The notes under the pieces are model-generated. The model made no database searches and had not been told where the DNA came from. It saw nothing but the letters and a program-made list of their open reading frames with translations. Shown one piece after another: positions 25,661 through 31,723 of a DNA stretch of 33,756 nt (positions are counted from its first letter, which is position 1; every line of letters starts with the position of its first letter). The position numbers and the translations under genes were made by a program. The stretch is from a virus. The stretch spans positions 266 to 34,021 of the IMG/VR virus record IMGVR_UViG_3300030380_000444; one strand, given 5' to 3'.

Positions 25661-25770
25661 TAAAAAAACGTAGCTCCTAAAGCAAAAGATATAATAGCTA
25701 TGATAATAGAAGTTTTGTGTAACATAGCTCTTCTCTTCCACTCTCTAGGAGTATGTCCAAATATAATCAT
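25660..25770 (-). CDS. Tiny membrane protein (36 aa)
   Basis: This 36-residue gene starts at ATG 25770 and ends at TAA 25660-25662. The protein begins MIIFGHTPREWKRRAMLHKT and then has one membrane segment (about 20-36) up to the end. AAAGG lies 6 nt before the start. It sits between two basic mini-genes, shares a base with the downstream start, and lies 1 nt after the upstream stop. That tight packing with a coherent positive-inside topology supports a real product. Function unknown. Confidence 0.62.
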   Translation of the reverse strand: MIIFGHTPREWKRRAMLHKTSIIIAIISFALGATFF

Positions 25771-25771
25771 G

Positions 25772-25903
25772 TTATGCCTTTTTGTTTTTTTTCGCAGCAG
25801 CTATAATATCGCCTCTAGTAATTTTTTTCTTATCACCATACTGTGCTGCAAGATTTTTATTTTTATTACTAGAAGATTTTTTTTTCATTTTCATTTTATA
25901 CAT
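25772..25903 (-). CDS. Small lysine-rich protein (43 aa)
   Basis: This encodes 43 residues, starting at ATG 25903 inside the upstream stop codon (TAATG). The product is Lys/Asn/Ser-rich in its first half, then has NLAAQYGDKKKITRGDIIAA followed by a basic tail. The charge suggests nucleic acid binding. The precise fit between neighbouring stops and starts is the main support. A second in-frame ATG three codons in could also be used. Confidence 0.6.
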   Translation of the reverse strand: MYKMKMKKKSSSNKNKNLAAQYGDKKKITRGDIIAAAKKNKKA

Positions 25904-26088
25904 TATGCAACTAATCCTTTCTTACGTTTTCTTTTTGGAAATCCAGCTTTCATATTTGCATAAGCCTCATCGCTTATTGTTGATTTAGCTTTAGTATTAC
26001 TCGTGCCGGATTTTTTTTTCTGGTTAATATTATAGTACAAACCCTTTTTTGCTTTTTTACCAGATTTTGTTGTATGATACTCAGCCAC
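25903..26088 (-). CDS. Small basic conserved phage protein, GTG start
   Basis: This encodes 61 residues with the pattern TKSGKKAKKGLYYNINQKKK, which I recognise as recurrent in small phage proteins of unknown function near terminase and portal genes. The C-terminus is very basic (FPKRKRKKG). The start is GTG at 26088, with GGAGG 7 nt upstream; it overlaps the last base of the upstream stop (TAGTG). A nearby ATG is in another frame and stops after four codons. Confidence 0.65.
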   Translation of the reverse strand: MAEYHTTKSGKKAKKGLYYNINQKKKSGTSNTKAKSTISDEAYANMKAGFPKRKRKKGLVA

Positions 26089-26204
26089 TATTCATCCTCC
26101 TTCTTTCTTTCTTTTTGACACTCACAAGTTTCTTTACACTCACAAGATTTTTTTAAATCTATAAATCTAGGATTTCTTTTGTACTCTGGTATTCCTCTAT
26201 CCAT
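26088..26204 (-). CDS. Mini-protein with two CxC motifs (38 aa)
   Basis: This 38-residue gene lies between ATG 26204 and TAG 26088-26090. The product has CECKETCEC near its middle: two Cys-x-Cys pairs four residues apart, flanked by basic and acidic residues (DLKKS before, QKERKKEDE after). Four closely spaced cysteines suggest binding of one metal ion, for example zinc. It starts directly after the TAA of the neighbouring basic gene (26205) and overlaps the next start. Family unknown. Confidence 0.55.
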   Translation of the reverse strand: MDRGIPEYKRNPRFIDLKKSCECKETCECQKERKKEDE

Positions 26205-26492
26205 TTATGCCCCTAGTTTAGTCTTTCCTGTACCAGTTGGATTTCTAACTCCTGTGCCTAATGCCTCTGCTGTTACTGGTTCTATAAATCCAGCTAAATT
26301 AGATCTTCTTCTTCTGTTTCTTCTAATTCTTCTTCCAACTAATTTTTTACCTTTAGGTAATGTTTCTTTAACAACTTCTTCTCTTCTATCTTGTATTTTA
26401 GATGTTGCCGATACAGCTGGTGCTGCACTTGAACTTCCACCCAATGCTTTTGTGATAGTTTTTTTAATTACTTTTATTGGTGATCCTCCCAT
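26205..26492 (-). CDS. Basic Arg-rich hypothetical protein
   Basis: This encodes 95 residues with an Arg/Lys-rich core (KGKKLVGRRIRRNRRRRSNL at about 47-66) and Gly/Ser-rich flanks. It is likely a nucleic-acid-binding or virion-packaged protein. The start at 26492 overlaps the preceding stop codon. Its place is in the string of small basic genes between the GNAT-like gene and the portal. Function unknown. Confidence 0.6.
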   Translation of the reverse strand: MGGSPIKVIKKTITKALGGSSSAAPAVSATSKIQDRREEVVKETLPKGKKLVGRRIRRNRRRRSNLAGFIEPVTAEALGTGVRNPTGTGKTKLGA

Positions 26493-26761
26493 TATGTGTA
26501 CCTACTTCCTGTGTCCATTGGATTACGATTAATACTGTCTGAAGGTGACATATTGTTTGTTACTCCTAAAGCTGGAACATTATTTTCATCAGAAAATAGT
26601 AATCTACCACCTTTACGTCTAGCTCTAGCTCTTGACGCAAGTTTTCTTCTTTCATTTTTTTCTCCAGCCTCTGCTCTTTTTTCTCTTTCTTCAATAGCTT
26701 TATTAGCTGTATCGATAGCAGCTGGTGGCTCATATTTTGGCATTTTCAATAATGATCCCAT
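26492..26761 (-). CDS. Small basic phage protein upstream of portal
   Basis: This encodes 89 residues starting MGSLLKMPKYEPPAAIDTAN, with a basic centre (ERRKLASRARARRKGGRLLF) and a polar tail. Proteins with an N-terminal Pro-rich stretch and central Arg-rich helix are common near head genes of tailed phages. I chose ATG 26761, 4 nt after the GNAT-like stop; the longer frame to 26812 would overlap that gene by 47 nt. Function unknown. Confidence 0.6.
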   Translation of the reverse strand: MGSLLKMPKYEPPAAIDTANKAIEEREKRAEAGEKNERRKLASRARARRKGGRLLFSDENNVPALGVTNNMSPSDSINRNPMDTGSRYT

Positions 26762-26765
26762 AGTT

Positions 26766-27254
26766 TTAAAAGTACCTCGCAAACATTTTATAATCGGAAC
26801 CATCAACACCATAGTGTTTTAGAATTCCTTCTTGCTCAAAATATATGCTTTTTATCCATTTGAGAGCAGAAACATTTAAAGAACTTACAGTTACTTGTAA
26901 TCTTTTTAATTTTAAATCATTAGCAACTAACTTCATGAACTGTAATGCACCTTTATGAAATTTAATTTTATGTTCTGAAATTTTATTTTTATCAGGGATC
27001 AACCATAATTCTGCAACTCCAGGCCAATAAGGAACTACTCCAAAACAAAGCATAGGCTTACCATCATCAATAACACAGTATCCATAACCTTGTTCAGCAG
27101 CTGCATCCATGTAGTCTGTGTAATTAGGCTGTGATAAATTTAGTTTATCAAACTCATTTAGATCCATAATATTAAACAAGTAGGACCTAAATGGTATTAC
27201 ACTAATCTTGGTTCCCTGGACTTTGAATATCTTTTCTAATGTTTGTAGTTTCAT
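26766..27254 (-). CDS. GNAT-fold protein (T7 gp13/DUF2833-like)
   Basis: This 162-residue protein resembles the acetyltransferase-fold proteins encoded near podovirus packaging genes. The core runs YGYCVIDDGKPMLCFGVVPYWPG then VAELWLIPDK, and later LKRLQVTVSSLNVSALKWIK and FEQEGILKHYG, matching GNAT strands and the conserved C-terminal turn. The classic acetyl-CoA loop (Q/R-x-x-G-x-G/A) is not evident, so catalytic activity is doubtful. The first ATG overlaps the upstream gene by 53 nt; a later start at codon 30 would remove the first strand. Confidence 0.62.
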   Translation of the reverse strand: MKLQTLEKIFKVQGTKISVIPFRSYLFNIMDLNEFDKLNLSQPNYTDYMDAAAEQGYGYCVIDDGKPMLCFGVVPYWPGVAELWLIPDKNKISEHKIKFHKGALQFMKLVANDLKLKRLQVTVSSLNVSALKWIKSIYFEQEGILKHYGVDGSDYKMFARYF

Positions 27255-27396
27255 CTATTTCTTCTGCTGTAACTCTTGTTCCTTTTTGATGTAGAATTAA
27301 ATTTTTCCAATTATCATTTTCTACTTCTATTATTTTTTCTTGTAGCAATTCTACTTCTCCAAACTTCCACACTTTGATTAAATATTTTTTTTTCAT
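27202..27396 (-). CDS. Hypothetical protein after the large terminase
   Basis: This encodes 64 residues with a lysine-rich strand at the N-terminus (MKKKYLIKVWKFGEVELLQE) and an acidic C-terminal part. The start is coupled to the terminase stop (TAATG). Overlap with the next gene leaves some doubt about where one or both begin or end. No family recognised. Confidence 0.5.
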   Translation of the reverse strand: MKKKYLIKVWKFGEVELLQEKIIEVENDNWKNLILHQKGTRVTAEEIDETTNIRKDIQSPGNQD

Positions 27397-28910
27397 TAAA
27401 AAATATCAAAGTCTGCGTTTGCTACAGCTGCTGTAAAGTTTCTGTTGCCACCCCTGGTTAATCTTTTATGCTCACCACCACCCAATAATAAATACATAAA
27501 TGCATCACCGACATGCGAATGCTCATTCTTATTTGGCTGATCTTTATATCTTTCACCTCCAGATATTTGTACTCTCTTGAAATGATAACCACCACTCAAG
27601 GCTTTTCTTAATCTCTTACATCTTTTATCAACTAATAATCCAGGCTTACCCTGTATCAATCTATTCATAGGAGCTGCACCAGCCTCTCTACGAACTCTAA
27701 AATCATTCGTAGCAGTTGGTCTAGCAACTAATCCAATGGTTCGTAAATGATCAAATGCTGTAACTTCAAAGATCTCATCTCTCTTTTGTCCAGCTGGATC
27801 ACCCCATACTAATACATCAAACTTAGGGAACCTTGTTTCTAATTCACCTTTTAACATATAACCAAATCTCTCTAGGCCCATATCAAATGTTACTAGCTCA
27901 TGAAGTATTACCCATTGACCATTAGGAAGTTTCTGTCCGAATATAGCTGCTGGAGTTAAACCAAAGTCAACACCTACCTGGATAGGGTATGAAATATCTG
28001 GTTCAATATACTCCTCTGTCATTAGTGTATCATCATACTCACCCATAACAGGCTTACCTTCTTGAACGTAAGTATATTTGCCCTGGGCATAACATCTAAT
28101 CCAATCTAAATTTTTACCAAGTAATGTTTGTTCGTAATATCCATTAGTTAAGTTTTTTTGATTTTCTGCATTTGGATTTTGTAACCACCATTTACCAGCA
28201 CTAAATACAAAACCATTAGCCTCTGGATTTTCTGGTAATTCTTTTACGATAGCCTCTTCAACAGCTCCTGGTTGTTTAAAAAACTTCCAGGCATATTTAC
28301 CTTTCATCTTTTCTTTTTCTGCTAAGTTAAACCACCAATGATCATCATCCATTGGGTTCGTATCCATAATAATAAATCTATTAGTAGATCCACCATCAGC
28401 TTTAGTAGGGTATCTTCCTACTCGGTGTGTAAGACCATCAATTACTTGTTTAGGCAACTCTCTAGCCTCATTCACCCAAGCTCCTGTCAATTCCATTGAT
28501 AATAATTTTCTTACGTCTTTAGGCTGATCTAATGCTAAGAATATAACTTCACAATCAATGCCTGGCGCATTATCTCTAGCTGGTAATTTTATATGATGCG
28601 TTAATGGTGGTGACCATCTAAATGCACCCCAAATGTTCTCTGGAAATAATTCTTGCCATGTTTTAATAGTAGTTGTCCTCAACTCTGGATAAGAATTACG
28701 AACTACAACAAACCTAGAATACTTAATTCCATCACGAGGACTTTGTACTTGAGAAACAGCTTTGATCATAATCTCTGCTGCACACGCATACGATTTGCCG
28801 GAACCTACTGGCCCCATCAATCCTCGTACAAAACTTTTATCTTGTAAAAATTTCCAAACAGTAGGTGATGTACTAAAGTCTAGATTTAAATTTGCTATTG
28901 CATTACTCAT
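27396..28910 (-). CDS. terL: Terminase large subunit
   Basis: This 504-residue packaging motor is an ATPase plus nuclease. The ATPase part has Walker A GPVGSGKS (33-40), a Walker B-like segment GAWVNEARELP (143-153, candidate catalytic E148) and a motif III-like IIMDTNP (180-186). The RNase H-like nuclease part has VGVDFG (D315), WGDPAGQ (D371) and HSHVGDAF (D469), giving the expected acidic triad. Length and layout are full. It acts with the small terminase at 29024 and the portal at 23805. It overlaps the HTH mini-gene upstream by 8 nt. Confidence 0.93.
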   Translation of the reverse strand: MSNAIANLNLDFSTSPTVWKFLQDKSFVRGLMGPVGSGKSYACAAEIMIKAVSQVQSPRDGIKYSRFVVVRNSYPELRTTTIKTWQELFPENIWGAFRWSPPLTHHIKLPARDNAPGIDCEVIFLALDQPKDVRKLLSMELTGAWVNEARELPKQVIDGLTHRVGRYPTKADGGSTNRFIIMDTNPMDDDHWWFNLAEKEKMKGKYAWKFFKQPGAVEEAIVKELPENPEANGFVFSAGKWWLQNPNAENQKNLTNGYYEQTLLGKNLDWIRCYAQGKYTYVQEGKPVMGEYDDTLMTEEYIEPDISYPIQVGVDFGLTPAAIFGQKLPNGQWVILHELVTFDMGLERFGYMLKGELETRFPKFDVLVWGDPAGQKRDEIFEVTAFDHLRTIGLVARPTATNDFRVRREAGAAPMNRLIQGKPGLLVDKRCKRLRKALSGGYHFKRVQISGGERYKDQPNKNEHSHVGDAFMYLLLGGGEHKRLTRGGNRNFTAAVANADFDIF

Positions 28911-29094
28911 TTGTGATCCTTCCTACCATCATATGTATTCTAGTATTTTCTTCTTTCTTTTTTTTAAAAACTATATCTCTGTAATCTTTCAAAGAACGAC
29001 CACACAGCCTAGCACACTCACGATCACTTAGTTGTTTCTTTAACATCGCTACTTGGATCTTCTCTACTTCCTTGTGCGTTATTAATCTCATCAT
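28903..29094 (-). CDS. Small HTH-like protein between terminase genes
   Basis: This encodes 63 residues; an alternative start at 29046 gives 47. The segment LSDRECARLCGRSLKDYRDI resembles a helix-turn-helix, followed by a basic patch (FKKKKEEN). The longer form overlaps the small terminase by 71 nt, the shorter by 23 nt. The position between the terminase subunits suggests a packaging or regulatory DNA-binding role. No family match is obvious. Confidence 0.5.
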   Translation of the reverse strand: MMRLITHKEVEKIQVAMLKKQLSDRECARLCGRSLKDYRDIVFKKKKEENTRIHMMVGRITNE

Positions 29095-29527
29095 CTTCTG
29101 CCTCTATTATTTTAGGTTCTTCTGGACCACTCATGTTAATCTGTACGACACTCGGTCTATCTGCATCCTGTTCTTGCTCTAATAATCCAGATGCTTTAGC
29201 CAGGACACGCAGCACTCCAACCTTATCATGTAGCTCTACTTCTAACTGTGGCCCCATCTTTGTCGGTGTTACTTTAATTTTTTTTATAGCCTTGATTGCT
29301 GACTTAGAAATATTTTTAGGATCTTTAATACTAACATTACCATCAGCATCCCAATCCATTATCTCATCAATATTCGCAGTAGCTATATCAATTAATTCTT
29401 GAGCAACATTATCTTTATTATGCTCAATGACTTCGGACTTCCTAATCCTCCTCTGAACCACTCGGACACCACCGAACCGATCCAGGGGAGGTTTTATAAT
29501 CCTTTTTTTAGAAGGGGATGTCGTCAT
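29024..29527 (-). CDS. terS: Terminase small subunit
   Basis: This 167-residue protein has the C-terminal half of Terminase_2-like small subunits: AQELIDIATANIDEIMDWDADG (42-63), KSAIKAIKKIKVTPTK and LEVELHDKVGVLRVLAKASGLL (95-116). It should recognise phage DNA and stimulate the large subunit. The usual N-terminal helix-turn-helix of this family is not visible; residues 1-40 are basic and Pro-rich instead. I chose ATG 29527, preceded by GGAG with 7-nt spacing, over the longer frame to 29572, whose extra residues look non-coding. The tail is acidic. Confidence 0.78.
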   Translation of the reverse strand: MTTSPSKKRIIKPPLDRFGGVRVVQRRIRKSEVIEHNKDNVAQELIDIATANIDEIMDWDADGNVSIKDPKNISKSAIKAIKKIKVTPTKMGPQLEVELHDKVGVLRVLAKASGLLEQEQDADRPSVVQINMSGPEEPKIIEAEDDEINNAQGSREDPSSDVKETTK

Positions 29528-29828
29528 CCAATTTCTCCATATCAGCCTCTGCTGCAAGATTAGTAGGAGCATCTTCCGGATCTAACTTACCTTCTTCTTT
29601 ATTCTCAAATTGTCTAAAGAATAATATCGGATCACCTTTACCATAATCTTTATTAGGATCTTTTTTGTAGATCTTAATATCAACAGTACCAGGTACAGAA
29701 GTGTACTCTCTTGTTTCTTTATTGTAATCAGCTCCAGGCCAGGTTTCTATAATCACTTCTGTATCTTCTGGGATAGTTGTTTCTTTATAGAATTTAAAAC
29801 CTCTGTTGCTGTAGATTGGTTTTGCCAT
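29508..29828 (-). CDS. Protein with SSB-type acidic C-terminal tail
   Basis: This 106-residue protein ends EADMEKLDDDIPF. DDDIPF is the exact C-terminal tip by which bacterial SSB binds its partner proteins (exonuclease I, RecO, PriA and others). The body (1-75) is beta-rich (RGFKFYKETTIPEDTEVIIE, GTVDIKIYKKD), compatible with a small OB-like single-strand-binding fold, though I cannot show this from sequence. A phage SSB, or a protein that mimics the SSB tail to recruit or block host repair and replication proteins, are the two readings. It follows the 200-nt repeat region and overlaps the small terminase by 20 nt. Confidence 0.65.
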   Translation of the reverse strand: MAKPIYSNRGFKFYKETTIPEDTEVIIETWPGADYNKETREYTSVPGTVDIKIYKKDPNKDYGKGDPILFFRQFENKEEGKLDPEDAPTNLAAEADMEKLDDDIPF

Positions 29829-29870
29829 TTTATTACCTCACTTTTTATTTCATGTTTTTTCTGCAATAAA

Positions 29871-29937
29871 ATTGTGTGACACCCCCCATATATATACTAG
29901 ACGTAGGGGGGCCGAAGGTGTCAAATTTTGCCACAAT
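29871..29937. repeat. Nested inverted repeats in the intergenic region
   Basis: Three nested pairs occur around an AT-rich centre: ATTGTG (29871-29876) with CACAAT (29932-29937); TGACACC (29877-29883) with GGTGTCA (29917-29923); and CCCCCC (29882-29887) with GGGGGG (29906-29911), the last sharing two bases with the second. The centre is ATATATATACTAGACGTA. It lies in the 200-nt gap between the replication-initiator-like gene and the SSB-tailed gene. It could be an origin, an operator/promoter or a packaging site. No U-tract follows, so it does not look like a simple terminator. Confidence 0.7.
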
Positions 29938-30004
29938 CCTAGTCGTATATTTTAGGGCCTGTATCACTTTATTATTTTTGCATTGTTATAAATCATATAG
30001 GAAC

Positions 30005-30021
30005 GTTTACGTTTTGTAAAC
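30005..30021. repeat. Short inverted repeat after the initiator gene
   Basis: GTTTAC (30005-30010) and GTAAAC (30016-30021) are perfect inverted repeats with a 5-nt spacer, 8 nt beyond the stop of the replication-initiator-like gene. No T-run follows on the minus strand, so an operator or RNA-end-protecting hairpin is more likely than a terminator. Confidence 0.5.
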
Positions 30022-30028
30022 TATAAGG

Positions 30029-30880
30029 TTACCTGGGCATCTTCATTTTATTACTGAGCCTCTTGACCATATCCTGTACTGATAGCTGCTTGTTATAAGC
30101 CTTATCCTTCCTAAAGAATACATCCTTAAAGAAATACATAGTACCTGGACAATCTCTTCTGTTCTCTTTTCTCCATTGTATGGTTCTTCTCATTGCAATC
30201 ATAGCTGCATCAAACGATAAACCTTTACCTACCCAATCTTTTACTAAATCTTCTTGCTTGGTATCGTAGATTTTATGCTGTCCGAATATTTCTTCACACA
30301 ATTTTACATATCCATTACATATAGCTCTACTAGTATTAAGAATATATATATTGTTAGTTGGAGTGTTATGTATGTAGTCTGAGTGCATATCTACATATGT
30401 ACTGGAGTGAATATCTGTCTTTTTATCCTTATCTTTAGTATGTACTCTGGGTGCATAATTACTTTTATGCTTAGTATTAGTTAATGGGCCTTTCGGAACA
30501 TCTACCTTCTCTTCGAATGATCTATCATCTACTGTAGCTATTGCCTTCGCATCCTCTTCCTTAATCTTAGGATCAAAGACCATGAAGTATTTGTTGCCTT
30601 TTAATCCAGGATGTTTCTTCGCATATCTTATGTATCCCCATTCAATTAACTTCTTAATGTGCCTGGATACAGTTGATTGTGTGATCTGTAGGTTATTGGC
30701 AATAGTAATCTGATTAGGCCAGCACACACCGGTTCTGGATGTGTAGTTACCTAGACAAGCCAGGATCATAAAGGTCCTCGGATAATTCTTAAATCGAGGA
30801 TCTACTACAGCTCTTTGTGGTAGTACACAGAATGCTCCAGGTGTCTTGCCCTTACCATAATCAGCTTTGTTCTTTGGCAT
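30029..30880 (-). CDS. Replication-initiator-like winged-helix protein
   Basis: This 283-residue protein has an N-terminal winged-helix domain (about 14-102): FCVLPQRAVVDPRFKNYPRT, then GVCWPNQITIANNLQITQST and VSRHIKKLIEWGYIRY, as in phage and plasmid replication or HTH_36 proteins. A charged linker (110-175) and a C-terminal domain (about 180-283) follow, with VKDWVGKGLSFDAAMIAMRR and a basic end. It probably binds the phage origin and recruits host factors, in the manner of lambda O-like proteins. The adjacent intergenic repeat region is a natural candidate target. It overlaps the DnaA-like gene by 20 nt. Confidence 0.68.
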   Translation of the reverse strand: MPKNKADYGKGKTPGAFCVLPQRAVVDPRFKNYPRTFMILACLGNYTSRTGVCWPNQITIANNLQITQSTVSRHIKKLIEWGYIRYAKKHPGLKGNKYFMVFDPKIKEEDAKAIATVDDRSFEEKVDVPKGPLTNTKHKSNYAPRVHTKDKDKKTDIHSSTYVDMHSDYIHNTPTNNIYILNTSRAICNGYVKLCEEIFGQHKIYDTKQEDLVKDWVGKGLSFDAAMIAMRRTIQWRKENRRDCPGTMYFFKDVFFRKDKAYNKQLSVQDMVKRLSNKMKMPR

Positions 30881-31361
30881 CGAGAAGTTGCTTTTTAATC
30901 TTGTTGAAGTCGTTCCATAATTCTAATCCATGATCCTTCTTCATGCTCCAATGTTTGGTGTTAGTTTGTTTTAACTTCTCATGATAGCATACAGTTGTGT
31001 GATCTCTCTGACCACATTGCCTGGCTATGTACGTTACACCATGCCTGGTTAATTCTAAACTTAGATTAATAAATAAAGATCTAGCTCGAACTAATTCCTT
31101 GTACCTTCTTGATCCTAGTATCTCTGATGGAGTGAAATCCATGTACCTACAAACAGCAGCCATAATATCATTAAGCCAGATCCTACCTTTGTACTTCTCT
31201 GGAGTGTATGCGATAGCTGCTTTCTTTAGTTTTAACTCTTCTTGTTTCTTCTCTATCTCTTGCTCTAATTGTTCTATTTCAATTACATCTAGATCATGTT
31301 TAGATAGTCGGTTTAGCTCTTTTGCTGGTCGTATAACATTATTAGGTATTGGGGTTACCAT
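30861..31361 (-). CDS. DnaA domain IV-like DNA-binding protein
   Basis: In this 166-residue protein, residues 65-131 match the C-terminal DNA-binding domain of the bacterial initiator DnaA: IMAAVCRYMDFTPSEILGSR, ARSLFINLSLELTRHGVTYIA, then the signature RDHTTV (119-124), whose DHTT residues contact the DnaA box in bacteria. The AAA+ ATPase domain of DnaA is absent; instead a coiled coil (about 25-50) precedes the domain. It could bind DnaA boxes in phage or host DNA, to help initiation or to compete with host DnaA. It sits between DUF3310 and the initiator-like gene, overlapping both by 20 nt. Confidence 0.82.
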   Translation of the reverse strand: MVTPIPNNVIRPAKELNRLSKHDLDVIEIEQLEQEIEKKQEELKLKKAAIAYTPEKYKGRIWLNDIMAAVCRYMDFTPSEILGSRRYKELVRARSLFINLSLELTRHGVTYIARQCGQRDHTTVCYHEKLKQTNTKHWSMKKDHGLELWNDFNKIKKQLLDAKEQS

Positions 31362-31722
31362 CTTTATCCTCTTTCTTTTTTAGTTTTACAATCTTAGCGC
31401 CAGGGTTCAGTAGCTCCTGTAAATCTTCCTCAGTTAAATCTTCTAGATTTATGTCTGTTAGATCTTTTTGTTTTTTCTTTTTTAATTTATTGATTTGATC
31501 TGTTAGCTCTTTGAGTAGCCTCTCTAAATACCAATGAGCTTTACCGGCATCATCCCTGGCTCCTTCAAGAGTTACTACCTTCTTACCCATACGCATTATG
31601 TATTTTAAGATCTGACCTTTGATGTATCCAATCTTCTCTGCTGTTGTCATTTGTGAGATGATCGCATCAAAAGTTTGTATTGGATTATCTTTGTAGTGGG
31701 GTGGATTTATTTTATCTGCCAT
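31342..31722 (-). CDS. DUF3310 protein (SaV-like)
   Basis: This 126-residue protein has the DUF3310 pattern at residues 5-70: INPPHYKDNPIQTFDAIISQ, then GYIKGQILKYIMRMGKK and DAGKAHWYLERLL. The family is widespread in phages beside replication genes and has been linked to nucleotide kinase-like annotations, but no activity is established from this sequence. The C-terminal third is Lys/Glu-rich, probably disordered. It starts 1 nt after the WPTP gene's stop. Confidence 0.78.
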   Translation of the reverse strand: MADKINPPHYKDNPIQTFDAIISQMTTAEKIGYIKGQILKYIMRMGKKVVTLEGARDDAGKAHWYLERLLKELTDQINKLKKKKQKDLTDINLEDLTEEDLQELLNPGAKIVKLKKKEDKDGNPNT

Positions 31723-31723
31723 A

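Noticed and set aside
29877-29923. TTGACA in the inverted repeat as a promoter
   Set aside because: It is a perfect -35 hexamer on the minus strand, but no -10 hexamer with good match lies at 16-18 bp; the nearest TATA-like bases are too far.
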